From Eremophila alpestris peregrina (taxonomy: Eukaryota > Chordata > Aves > Passeriformes > Alaudidae): 64,000 nt of DNA. This document shows positions 13,020 to 25,600 of the stretch, piece after piece. Every line of letters starts with the position of its first letter. Positions within the stretch are counted from its first letter, which is position 1. A model generated the notes under the pieces. The model saw nothing but the letters and a program-made list of their open reading frames with translations. It searched no databases and was not told the origin of the DNA. Location of the stretch: assembly GCA_009792885.1 (NCBI GenBank), contig WMCF01000056.1, forward strand, positions 1,105,596-1,169,595, written 5' to 3'. The translations under genes and the position numbers were made by a program.

Positions 13020-14409
13020 TTCAGGGGGCTTTAAAGTGCAGGAATAGAGAAATTACCCTTTGGAAAAGACTCCCTGGCACTGAGCAGGCTGGGGACCAGG
13101 AAGTGTGTGCTGTAGGTGTAGATCAGCTCTCGCATACGAGTAAATGTGTGAAGGTTGCCAGAAAGTGACAGGGAGGAGAAGTGAGCCCTCAGCTCATAGA
13201 GATGACACTGCACATTTAATTGCTAATGGACTCCTCGAAGAGCACCTCAGCTGCTATTATTAGAAAAAGCAAATGTGTGGTGTTACCTACAGGGACCAAA
13301 AAGGGAGTCGTTTCGTGATCTTCTTGACCTTTACTTTTTTGTGTTAATTTGTTTAATACCAGGGAGATTTTCCTGCTGTAAAAACTTGCTTAAGCAGAGA
13401 CTTCTCCAAGACCTCTGAAAAAGACGTGCTAATTGGGGAGTTTCAGGGATCCACTGTGTATCCTTGCCCCTCTCTTTCCTTCCTGGATCAGACTTTTAGC
13501 AGCTGGTGCAATTCCATAATAGCAGTCAGGCTTTATTGCATTAAACTTGTTAGGAAAATAGGAGGTGGTCTGTGCCTGTGGGGCTCAGCGTGGGGGAGGA
13601 AACTTTGGGAAAATGTTAGGTAAACAGTTCTGGGTACTTCGGAAACATTGTAATTGCTTTTAGCAATCTTTGCTTTTTCAACACTTACTGAAAAGGATTT
13701 ACTGCTTGTGCTATTTGTAGGTCCCAAAGTACTTTGCAAAGAGCACCAGTGGCGTTGTCCCTGCTTGCTTTGGGAGGGTGCAAGGTGCAAATCAGGTGTG
13801 CTGAAGAACCCGGGGTAAGGTGGGGCAGGTTGAGGATTGGTGTCTGACCTGCCAAACCACGGGCTCGCTGGGGATGAGGGGCTGTGGCTCAGAGCTATAA
13901 ATTTGATTGCATGAGGCAGCGTGGCTTCAATAAATACTGCATGACACAGACCATGGATAAATCCTTTGGGACATCTCTCGAAGCAATACCTCAGGAAAGT
14001 TTCAGGCATAATAAAGCTGACACAGAAAAGCAGAAAAGGCTTTCTGAACAGTGCCAGGTGTCTCACTGACCTTGCTTGTTAATCTGGAAGGCGTGTTGAA
14101 AGCTCAGCTAGAAAAGCATCCAGGTGTCTGCTCTGAGCATGTACCTGGAGTTTCTACACAGCAGGCAGTGCTGTCCCTTCCCCTGCTGGGGTATTCATTA
14201 GTTACTGAGGTTTGAGCAGGTGGGGTTGTTTGCAATTTCTTCAGCGTCCATGTGCTGGGAGATTTCATAGTTATATAAATTGGTATTTCAGGAAGAAGGT
14301 GGATGGTGAGATCTGCATTTCTAATGGGAGTTTCTGCAAATCTTGAAAAGCTTCTGCCTGTAGTGGAAAAGACATTTTGTGTCATCAGCACAGAGCATCA
14401 CTGGCTCCG
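4751..14409 (+). other. Large RAB11FIP4 intron, left part
   Basis: No recognised exon, RNA gene or transposon apart from the TTA microsatellite. Open frames of up to about 115 codons occur here but overlap on both strands and lack homology that I recognise. A search by eye for EF-hand-like coding sequence found nothing. Confidence 0.6.
12991..13020. repeat. (TTA)n microsatellite
   Basis: About ten uninterrupted TTA/ATT units in the large RAB11FIP4 intron. Confidence 0.95.
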
Positions 14410-15239
14410 TGTCTTGGTTTGAAATACAAGTGTCTGCCAGGGAAAACCCGGAGCCTCCCTTAGAATGGAGAATTCTAAACCCCTCCCTCCGGATTATTAG
14501 AATTTATAAAACTAAAGGGGCTCTGAGGCAGAGGTACGGGGGTAGGAATGACAGTTCTTTACTAATATGTGTAACAAAGCTAACAAACAGTTACAGCATT
14601 AATAATAAACAGAACCAAGAACCTGGAGGGGCTTTGCTCCACAAAGCCCGTGGCAGTCTGATCCCGGTGGCCCTGAGGGCACCAGGCTGGAATGGCGGCA
14701 GATCCCGGGCTGGGGGATGAGGTAGATCGGAAGCTCTGCGGTAGTAGCTGGAACAGCAGGGATGTCCCGGCAGGGCAGGGGGTGCCAGGTCACAGTGTAG
14801 CCAAATGCCTCAGAGCAGGGCTGGAGAAGCGGCAGTGAAGGGACAGGGCCGGGCCCGCTCCAGCAGGAGGAGCAGGAAAGCTCAGAATTCCCGGGCACAC
14901 GAGCAGATGTGGTAGATGTCCCTGGACCGGACTCGGTGGTGACAGTGAACTCCTCCCGCAGCAAGCAAACAGCCTGGCTGTGTCCTTTCTCCCCGAATCC
15001 CGAGAGCAAGAGACCCCCAGCTGCCCCCCACCCCTGGCCTTTACCTGCTCCCAAAAACTCCCTCCCGGGGAAATTCCCCGAGACAAAAGTGTAGCCGGGT
15101 CCTCTCCCTTCTCGCCTCTGGCCATTTCTTTTGTCTTTTGCTTAAGTACTGATAAATATCGAGTCGTTAGCTTCTTAGCAACCTATGGGAAGAAATTCTA
15201 TAAGTAAAAAAGAAAAAGAAACAAATCTAACCCCCCACA
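14410..15239. mobile_element. Solitary LTR of an avian endogenous retrovirus-like element
   Basis: An 830-bp block begins TGTCTTGGTTTGAAA and ends AACCCCCCACA, giving the TG...CA ends of an LTR. It differs from its surroundings in composition. Internally it has TATAAA at 14505 and AATAAA at 14604. The first 250 bp resemble an LTR that I remember as common in songbird genomes. No internal retroviral genes or second LTR are present, so it is a solo LTR. The 5-bp flanks (CTCCG and TTCTG) do not match, so no target duplication is visible. It lies in the long RAB11FIP4 intron. Orientation is unresolved. Confidence 0.6.
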
Positions 15240-16433
15240 TTCTGCAAAAGGGAATTTCAGCCTCCTTGGCTCCAGCAGGAGTGTCCAGAGGCTGTGGGGA
15301 TAGATTTGAAGCAGAGCTGTGGCCAGTGGTGCCACAGGGTGTGGCAGTGTCCCAGCCAAAGTGCTCGCCAGTAGGGCAGGGAGTGCTGGTGATAGTGCCA
15401 GTGCCTTGGGATTCCTGGCTGGGATGACAGTTGTGCTTGAATGTGAGGTATATCCATGAATGAAGTGCTGCATTCCTTGTGCCAATGAACTCAGCTTCAA
15501 AAGCTTCGCCTGCTAGCAGAAGCTCAATGGTCAGGCTGCCTGTGGAGCTTTGGAATGGAGCTCTGAGTCACGACTTGCTCTGCAGCTCTGAGTTATTTGT
15601 GTCATGCTGGATGGGAATTGTCAAAGCAGCATTGTGTGACTGCTTATCAAAGGATAGAGTAAAATATTGGCCTTTATTTTTTCAATTAAAAAATTTTATT
15701 TGTGCCTCAGGGACGAGCAAATAGAACACAGCTTGTCTTGGCTATTCTTAGTATTCATGATGCAGGAAGGGGAGGGAGAGGGCAAACAGCAAAAGCAAAG
15801 AGTTGCAGTAATGAGAATGATGTCTTATTTTAGTTGATACTTAATCAAGACATGGTTCCAGGAAGCAGGAAGAGATGATTTTGCCTTTTTTTTCCTATTC
15901 ATATATATCTTTGATTATCACCAAGACTTACCCTAAACAATTTAACACCTGCCAATTCTTTCTTCACCTTATAAATTTTTGTGCATCCTCAAAGATAGAG
16001 AAAACTGTTAGGCTTATCTGTTTTGCTTTTATTTTATCTGTAATATTAATCAGAGGACTAACTCTTGGTGACTAATGTATTATCATCTCTCAAAAGATGC
16101 CTCATTTTATTATAAAACTTTGAGGGTATTTATTACTTCAAGTACATTTTCTTAGTGAATTCGGGTAAAACTGACTGTATTTTATAGCTGGGTGTTGTGT
16201 CCTTCTCTCCTGTGAAGTCAGAAACAGTACTTGAGTCCCGCTGGAAGGTGCAGGCTACTTCACTGGCTTGCAGGAACTGGCTTATAAAGCAGGTCAGCCT
16301 TTTGTTTCATGGCTTTTATTCAGCATCACTCTTGTTCACCAGGGCATCCAGAGAGTGTCTTATTGCTTCTCATGTGTCTGCTGAACTGCCTTAAGGGATG
16401 CTCTGAACTGACTCCCAATTTTCCTTGTGCCAG
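15240..16433 (+). other. RAB11FIP4 intron between the LTR and the first recognised exon
   Basis: Ordinary AT-rich intron. Nothing further was recognised before the acceptor at 16432-16433. Confidence 0.6.
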
Positions 16434-16657
16434 GGCGGTGAAATCCAGGACTGTGCCTACCTGGACAGCGAGAGCGCCTACAGCGAGTCGGAGCTGTTTC
16501 CTGATGAGGACACCATGACTCTGGCCCAGCAGGAGGTGCACCATGAGTCTGACATGGACAGTGCCATTGAGAGTGCCCAGAGCTCGGAGGCCTCGGACGT
16601 GTGTCGCAGCGAGGACAAGGACGGGGCACTCGCTGGCCTCTTCCTGCCCGGTGACAA
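16434..16657 (+). CDS. RAB11FIP4: RAB11FIP4 exon: acidic serine-rich linker
   Basis: Acceptor TTGTGCCAG precedes 16434 and donor GTGAGT starts at 16658, splitting the AAG codon after two bases. It encodes GGEIQDCAYLDSESAYSESE, then a Glu/Asp/Ser-rich stretch ending LAGLFLPGDK. The counterpart in human FIP4 (ending GLFLPEDK) is more diverged here than in the coiled coil. The linker lies between the EF hands and the coiled coil in the long form, and is probably disordered. Confidence 0.95.
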
Positions 16658-19600
16658 GTGAGTGCTGCTTCTGCTCCATGGCAGCTCCGTGCCAGGGAGG
16701 ATGGAGCCTTTATGTGGCTAATCCCAGCTGAGGGAGGCTGAGGATGGCTGATGGATTTAGAAACTTAACATCCATTTACAGCATAAGGGGGATGGATGTC
16801 CAGGTCCTCTAAGTGGCTTAGATAGTCTCAGTCCTGGCTCCTTCTGTCACGTTCTATGAGCAATCACAGAACTTGGATGTTGTGTGTTGAAGTGAAAGCA
16901 TTGGGTTTCTCCAGAACAGATCACTGCATTAGCATCCCCCAAAATGTAGGTTCTTCTGTGTTGCCATAAGCTTTATATGCTGGAATTAAAAACTTCCTGC
17001 AGAGCTGTTCACTATGGGGAATACTGCTGTAGTCTTTTGTACATCTAGTTACCTGATGTTGTGGGCTCTGCTGATTTGCTTTGCAACTTCATGTACCAAG
17101 TTAATTCTTTGTGTTTCTAATTTCCCGTAACCTTTATTGTGCAACAGTAAATTGTGTTTAACACTGGGTGTCCTGGCATGTGCCTGTGTAACCATAGTTT
17201 GCTGTTAACACCTCTGTCTCTGTAACCCTAACTTGACTCTTCCAGGTGTGTACCTGGAAGTGCTGGTTAAAGGTGACTGTGGGGAAAAAGGACCCAATTT
17301 GGTTTAATCCTGCTTTGAACTGAATTAATGCAGTTACCACAGGACAGAGTTCGGCTGGGCTTGCTTTGTAAGCCTCTGCCTTGTCTTCCCTATTTTTGGC
17401 CTGTCATCTTGATTTGTGCCTCTTGAGCTTTGTTTGTTGCTAAGGCAGCCTTTCTTCTCTCTCCTGGGCCTCCTCGGATGTTCACTGTGACGCCTCATTC
17501 CTGCCCTCCTCCTGAATTTCTCAGCTAACTGAGTTCTGGCCTTCTCCCATTTGCCCAAGCAATTTCAGAGACTTTATCAAGATAATTACAGTTTCCATCA
17601 GCTCTTTATCAAACTTGTCTCTTTTGCTTGCCATTTCCAGTTCTCCAAAGCCCCATCTTTGTGGTGACTTTCCCATGCTGTGTTTGAAAGTTTTTTCCTC
17701 CCAGCTGTGCCAGTCAGGCTCTTGTGAAGGGGGTGGGTAAAGCATTGTGCTTCCTGCACCCTCCTTCTGTGGCAGGCAGGAACTACCAAGGGCTACTGTG
17801 CTACTAGGATAGACCTTGATTTATCCTCTGAGACCTTCTCAGCTTTGGTAAATCTGAGGGAGAAAGCATAAGAAGCTTCATGCTTTTGTGTTAAAGGAGA
17901 CAATAGAGCTATTTACTTTAGCAATAGAGAGATTTACTTCTTGCTGAATGCGGGTGAAGCAGGTGGGTTGTGTATCAGGTGTGTCAGCCCTCTGAAATCC
18001 TGCTCTGAAGAACAGGAGATTACCTTCAAAAATAAACAAAAAAACCCACCCCTAAACAAACAAAAAACACCAAACACTTACAAGTTCCCTTCAGAAAATG
18101 TTAGAATGAGGAAAATCAGTTGCTTTTAGCAACTCTTTTGCAAATGAATGTGTGATTCCTAGGCCTCTGATCTTGGTGGAAGTGTTGCAAGGAGCTGCTT
18201 CCCAAACTGACTTGGTGTAACTGCAATTGAGATGCAAACAGCAGCAGGATTGTAAGATCTCAGAAACTTATCAATACTCAGTATGGCTGTGGCACAGCAG
18301 CACTTTATGAATAAATGTTGTGTGGGATATGTTGAACTTCTCACTAATCCCTCAGCCAAGGAGCCTTGTTAGATAAGTTAGATCTGTTTCTAATTATGAG
18401 TATTGCTACCTTCATCTTTCAATAGTGTGCCTGGTTTGACTTGTCCTAATTTCTGTTAATATGAATTAGGTAAATGAGTTGCAGGTTATAAATGGATCTC
18501 ATCAAAACAGGGGAAACAAAAGAGCATACATCTGAAATGTTGGCAGGCTTCCTCTGCTACTAATTGCTTTTGGAGGGAAGGGATATGCAAATGATGCTTT
18601 CACCATCCACCAAAGGAACACTGGTGCATCTCTTGTTTACAGCTCACAAATGGAGAATTACAGGAAGAGGACTCTCCCTGAAGAGAGGTTGAGAGGCTCA
18701 AGGTAGACTCAGAAGAAATTTAGGAGGAAATATTGTTGAGCTGCTGGAGAGCAATGTCACCTGGGAGCTACTGTCCCATGGCTCAGCTGGTGGAGCTGGA
18801 GATACAAGCACTGTGCACTGAAGCAAAGGAAGAGAAGAACTTTACCCAATCTGCTTAAAGTGCCAGCAGATTCCATTAGTGCCTGGCCTGTACTGCAGAT
18901 TCTGCTGTAGAGGGAACAGCTGGGCAATGCCAGGGCTTCACAACTGAAGCATCTGTTTCAGGTCTTCCAGGTGTATTTTCTGTAGGGAGAAGTTCATTTG
19001 TAAGAAATTTTTTGTGAATTTACTGGCATGTCTGAGTGCCTCACCAAGGTGGGAGCTGAGCAAACCTGTGTAAAACACCTGCACTCTGCAGATGGACTGC
19101 ACAGGGCAGTCTGGACTCTTGGCAGGTGAACCTTGTGCACCCTCTTCAGCCACCTTGCTCTGTTCTATTTGATTTGATGTGCTCAAAACTGCTCTGCCAG
19201 CTGCTTTCCTGTGGTGCCTGACTCTGCTGATCTGTTTACTTATGCACCCTCTTTATCTGAAGTCACAGGGTCCTGCCATTCCCTACCCATTTAAACATCA
19301 TTTTAGGTACTTTTCTGGTTGTTATACAGCCTTTTCTTGTAGTCCATATCTCCTCTGACAGACAGAACTTGTCCTGATGGAAGGAAGGGCAGGAACCCAG
19401 CCTCCATGAGTCATGTCAGTAGCTTTAGTGACTCTCTGGTAAGTGGTGAGCTGAGGTTTCTTTCTGACCACACAAAGGAGAGTGGCTGCAATTCCTGGGG
19501 TGTGGGAGAGGGTGTATCTGGATTACTGGGAAACTCTCTGATTGTGGAATAGAGTGACAGACTCTGTCTTATACATGTTCCTCTCACTATCCCATGCATT

Positions 19601-22600
19601 TCAGAGCTGTCTGCATGGTTCCTGCTTTCAGAGCAGATATCCCCATGTGGTCTTCACATGGAAGTGGTGGCTGAGGATCATCAAAGTGTGCTCTTCAAAG
19701 CAAAATGGTTTGTGTTGATCCAAACTTGTCGCACGGGTACCTTGTTCATAGATTCTCATGCTCTTGTCTCTCAAGGCTGCACATCAAGGCTGCTTTCTTT
19801 CAGCTGCACATCAGGCACATTTAGCACTTTAGGGATGTAGCACAAAGGTGGGTTACAGCTTCAGTTCACAGGTTACAGTTCCCAGGGGTAGCCTGTGAAG
19901 GTGGAAGGTTCCATATGAGGTGAGGTGCTATCAAAGTCGGCCTTCGAGATGTTTTGACCTCTTGTTTCAGGTCAAGTCCTCACAACCCTTCTGCAGCATC
20001 TGACCTCTCCACTTACTCCACCGCCTCCCTGATCAGTAATGAAGAACAGTTTGAAGACTATGGGGAAGGAGATGATGTGGATTTTACTCCCAGTAGCCCA
20101 TGCCCTGATGATGAGACCAGAACCAACGCCTACTCTGACCTTGGCTCATCTGTATCTTCCAGGTTGCTCCCTTATTCATTAACAAACAATTTTTCATTTT
20201 TATTCTTCTCTGACCATAGCAGAGTTTACACTGGTTAGATAGACTCAGCTTAAAAGCAAAATGTTATCAGTTCATTTCCTGCCCTCTATTGACAGCCTGC
20301 ATTTAATAATAAGAGCTATAGCAAATATGTTGTTTCTGATAACCTCTGTTGGGTTCTGTTGAAATAAATGGGCTATTTTGCTTGTAGAGGTTTCTTTCTA
20401 TTGCAGACAATAATTCCACAGTTCAGGGCTAGTATTGGAAGGGATCTGCTGCAGAGGAAACCAGCTTAGCATTATGTACCCACCCTGATACAGGGAAGAC
20501 TTACAAGAGAGCTGTTTCCGTTTGGTGTTCTGATACTACAAATCCTTAGCACTAATCTGTGAGGGGAACTGCTGCAATATGTTCAGAGGGTTATTTGAAA
20601 CAAGCATCCTGTTGACTTGGAGTGTCTTGGGAAACATAAGCAAGTAGCTGCTGTCTGTTAGGAGCTAGAAATGCCACAGCAGTGCACTTGCCTCCTGCAT
20701 GTATCCTCAGTCTCTGCAGCTCTTGTATCCTGTGGCCAAGGCAGGTCCAGATTTTACAGCCCTTTCCCCAAGCAAGGGAATGGGTGAGCAGAGTTGGGAA
20801 GAGCTGAGCATGACGATTCTCTAGGATTAGTCTGCTTGGATCAATAGCACACAGAGGTCTTGCCTTCACTGTTAACACAGGACAAGCTCACTGCATCCTT
20901 CTGTTCCGCATGCGACCCCCCACATGCTCCCCTCTGTTCCCAGCATTTCTGCAACCCAGCCTGGCCACCTCTCTCATGCATGCAGAGCCAGACCCCTCTC
21001 CATGCCCCTTCATGATGATGGCTCGTGTCTTTCATCCCTTCTTTCCTCAGGTTTATTCAGCACTTTCCATTCTCATTCCTGGGGCTCAGTGCACTCATGC
21101 TCTCTTTTATTTGAGTTTATTTTCTCTTTATCATGCCAAGAGGTACTGTTATCTCCTCTATAGACCTGTGTCCACTTCTCCCTTCCTCCTCATTCCAGGG
21201 TTCCTTTCATCCTACCATCTGAGAGGGTTTGTGTGACTTCTTACCAGACCACTCTGCTTTTTATCTTCCTGCCTTTCTCTTGGAGAGAAGAATCTTCAGG
21301 TTGCATGGGAAGAGTGGGCAAGATTAGAGGGGGACATTGCTGAGGCTGAATATACTCATACAGCTGCCTTTGCTATGAGCATCACAGTGGACCCCATGTA
21401 CCTTTTGCTGTTGTTCTGGTCACCCAAACTGCTTCTTTCCACTGCCACCCAGAAACATCCATGCCCTAAGAGTAGCATTGGCCACCATCAGCTCTGACAT
21501 AGATGACCTGTGGTTAGAGGTGGTTCTTCAAGTCCCTCACCTGTGATTCTGACACACAGTCACAAGGAAAACCTGTTGTGGGTTGGTTACTCCAGCCAGT
21601 AACATCTCTCCTTTCCTGCAAACAGTGCTGGCCAAACCCCCCGAAAAATGAGACATGTTTATAACAGCGAGTTACTGGATGTTTACTGCTCACAGTGCTG
21701 CAAAAAGATAAATCTCCTCAACGATTTGGAAGCCAGGCTGAAAAATTTGAAAGCAAACAGGTAAGCACTGCTCTTGGCAATGCCCCCTTGACATGGGACT
21801 GGCTAATAGCAGGAGGAGAGGGAGAGCAAGCTCCTCAATTCTGTACCCCACTCCATCTTACACATATATTGTTCTTACAAAACAGTAAGAAATTCAGACT
21901 TGGATATGTAGCCCAAACCAAAATGCTGTTTTCTGATTTAAGGTGCAGACATCATTACTAAACTCAAATATTTTAACCAATGAGCTCTTTGATTGCAGAG
22001 TGAGAGTGATATTTCAAGGAATTTTTCCCAGGAAGTGGGATCTGCTGTGCTGCTTAGTGCAGATCTACAGTTAGCTGCTGCTTTCTCCAGGTGGGAAGAA
22101 GGGATCTCCAGATCCTTGGCTAATGCACATAACCTTACATACACCTCTCCTAAAGCTACTGGTCAGCAGAGGTACTTGGCTCCTGTGGGACTTTTTTATG
22201 ATCTCAAGAGAACTTGGAAAAATGATGAATCCTGTGGCAGAAGTAATTTCTGGAGTTCTTTGTGATTTCAGCCTTTTCCTTACGTTTCTCTTTGCCACTC
22301 CATCACTCCTAAGTTGTGCTGAGCACTTAAAAAGTGCTTCTAACAATCACCTAGAGTTTTGGAAGGGAATTATTTGGTGGGATTTTAGCTCCCCCTAGAA
22401 GCTGGATGTGAGTCCTGCCTGTCAGCATAACTGCTGGGACAGAGCAAGCTGCACTCACTGCTGCTTCTCATGCTGCACAACAGTGCAAAACTTGTCATGA
22501 ACAATGTTCCTGCCCTAGCAAGGAGTCTGCCAACACCCCAACTGTGACCAGCCAGGGCTTTGGGAATTTTCCCAGGGGGGCTGGATATGCCTGACCAAGA

Positions 22601-25600
22601 GCTGTGTCTGTGCACTCAGAGATGTGACATCCTCTTACCGAGATGCAGCAGCATATTTTGATCTGGTTCCAGTGCTGTTGTCTGCAGCAAGGGATCTTCA
22701 TTTAGATAGCACCAGTCTCTGGCTGCACAAGGGAACTGTAAAAATGACAAGACCTCAGTTCCTGTGCTGAACTGGGAAGCATTATGGGGAAGGATAAACT
22801 AACTGTTCATAAAATCATCTAAAAACTGGAAATCCAGAATAAATGTCCATCACTAACTTGGTGTCCCTTTGTGGTGTTTCTAATGTTAGTCTTGCTCTGA
22901 TCTACACTGACAAATCTCTGCTAAGTATAACAGTATTTGCAAATTGACTTATTAATGATCACAGTAATTTGTGGCTTCATTCATCTTTGCATTCCTAGTA
23001 ATTGCAGCTTTTGATTCAGTTGTTTAAGAATATTGTTCACAGAATGGTCTTTTGACTTGGATTAAAAAGCCCATTTTATTTCATTGTGCAATTAAAATTG
23101 AATCAAATAAGTGTTTAATTCCTATATCATTCCTTCTGTATCCATGCAGCCCTAACAGGAAAATATCAAGCACAGCTTTTGGAAGGTAAGAGTCTTCAAG
23201 TTTTCTATGAATATTTGTGGAAACAGCAATAACAATTCTGTAAGTGGGAGTGGGAGATGAAAGTAGAAATAATTTTAGAAAAACAGATATGTACCAAGAT
23301 AAATTTTTAAGGAAAAGGGCCTGTGTTTGGGTATGAATGTTGCAGAATATAGAAGCCCCTGCTACTCTTGGAGCAGGCCCCTGAACTGGAAAGAACTCTG
23401 TTAAAAATATGGATAGTTTTTGTTTCCTTGTCTGCCAAATGGATTCCTTTGTACTGCTAATCCATCAGTCCAGCTCCTGCTTCTTTAACCATCATAATGT
23501 GGGCCTTGCTGCTGTTGCCAAAGTGTGAAGGAAAGCAAGAGCACCCCTTTAAAAAGGACATACAGAATTGTCATCTTCCTTTGACTGAGTGAACCAGCTC
23601 TAGGCTGGGGAGGGCTATAACATTTGAGGACATTTTAGATAATCTCCAGTGTTACATATTCTGACACTGTTCTGCAGTGGGAACTGCTTGAGATTTCTTT
23701 TTTTCTGTTTTTTAAAAGTCCTTACTGTACAAAATTTTCTAGCTTAACTGTACCAACCAATGTGCACTGGTGACCTTATTTTAAATTTGTAATCAGGCAA
23801 ATACAATTCAGTGCATAGTGTGAATAAGACTTAAGTATTTTTTAAACTATGTTAATGTTGGTGGCAGATCCTATCAAAAGCAACAAAGAACTCACTCCAT
23901 AGAACTAATGTCATTGACGGTGCTCAGTATGACTTCATTTAGCTACCAGTCTCTTGTAAGACTTGGGCTTAGCCACTTGTAATTGTCACTGAAATGATTG
24001 CACAGATTTTACCATCAGATGTTCAAAGTCTGAAGCCAGACTCTTTGTCCTCCCTCCTCATCAAGCAAAATAATTATCCTTCTGATCTTTCAGGCAACTC
24101 TTCCATAACAGTAACTTCAGCAGCAGTAATGGCAGCACAGAAGACTTGTTCAGAGACAGTATAGACTCCTGTGATAATGATATCACTGAAAAGGTGAGAA
24201 TCTCTGTGCCCTGTGAGTAATGGACCCAACCAAATCCTGTTGGAGCCTTGCATCAGGGCAGCAGTATCTTGCTCAGCATTACCCATAATTTGAAATTTGA
24301 AAAATTACCATTATTCAAAATGTCCTTGATGTTCCATTGCTGTTACAACTTTGCTTGGCAGTAGTGCAAGAACTGAGCAAGCACAGATTTAGGCATTGTG
24401 TTAGGACTTCTTTATGGTGTATTTGCAGTGATCACCTTCAAGGAACATGCAGGGTCTGGGGAACTCATAATTGTGGAGCTAATTTTTCTGCTGGCTTTGC
24501 AGAGATATATTCCCCCATTTAAAATGGTAGGGTAGCTAAATGCAGTTAGGAACAGTGAAGGGGTGTTTGAAGAGAGACTCAAACTCAGATTTTTTCTGCT
24601 TGTCCTTCCAGGTAACGTACCTAGAAAAGAAAGTGACAGAGCTGGAGAATGATAGCCTGACAAATGGTGACCTGAAGAGCAAACTGAAACAAGAGAACAC
24701 ACAGCTGGTTCACAGGTAACAAAGCACAGAGCCAGCTCTCTTCACCATGTCAGAGCAAAGCTAGAGCACAGTTGTGGGGAAAGAGTATTTCTACCTGTAG
24801 AGTATGACCAAGTCTTCTTCCTTAATGCTGACAGATGAAATAAGGCTTCATCTGAGAAGTCCAGGTGGAATAGGGCTGCCTTGCTGAATTTTCAGCAGGA
24901 AGAGGCCTCCAGACAAGTGTTAGTGACTGAGATGTTACTGACTTGCACAGAGAAAACTCTTCTGCTGTAAGAGAGGTTACCCCTGGTGGTTGGGGTTTTT
25001 TATCTTGCACGTAGCAAGAGCAGAAGACTGGGTCTTAGTCCCAGCTTCTTGAGACTGAAAGAACAATAGATGAACTGATACTACTTAATTCTGTGTTTAT
25101 TAGTAAATATGAGAGATACTGGGAGAGGTTAAATGCCAGAAGAGATGATGAATTAGAATGAAACAAAGGAGTAAGCAGGGAAGAGAGAGGCAATGAATTT
25201 GCTTCTGAATCTGTTACTGAAATGAGATCTGATTTCCTTAGAGTTCATGAGCTAGAGGAACTATTGAAAGACCAAGAAACATCAGCAGAACAGACTCTGG
25301 AAGAAGAGATAAAGAGACATAGAGAAGCTTACAGCAAGTATGAAAAAGAGAAAGGCACTGAAATTGAACTGCTGAATACAAGGTAACAAACATGTTGGTG
25401 CCACCCAGAACAGGGCAAAAAGTCTTCTTCTCTGTTACTTTGCTTGTAAATGTAGGCTGTTCACCAGCAGGCAGTGCACAGATGGTGGCAGGTTGGCAGC
25501 TCTGTAGAGGAGCTCTGCAGTCACATGTCTAATGCCTAAAAGCTTGGAGGATGCTTTACATTAATGCTTTAATCCACGTGGCCCATGTAGACAGCTTAGC

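Noticed and set aside
13533..14066. Minus-strand open frame of 177 codons in the RAB11FIP4 intron
   Set aside because: No recognisable domain or splice context, and it is antisense within an intron. Most likely chance or an unknown old repeat.
1..16433. EF-hand exons of the RAB11FIP4 long form
   Set aside because: No stretch encoding the expected DPND...INFKDF motif was found, so they are assumed to lie left of the window.
17521..17789. Minus-strand frames resembling a broken small protein gene (Lys/Glu-rich)
   Set aside because: Considered as a processed pseudogene, but no parent gene was recognised and no poly(A) tail or target duplication was seen.
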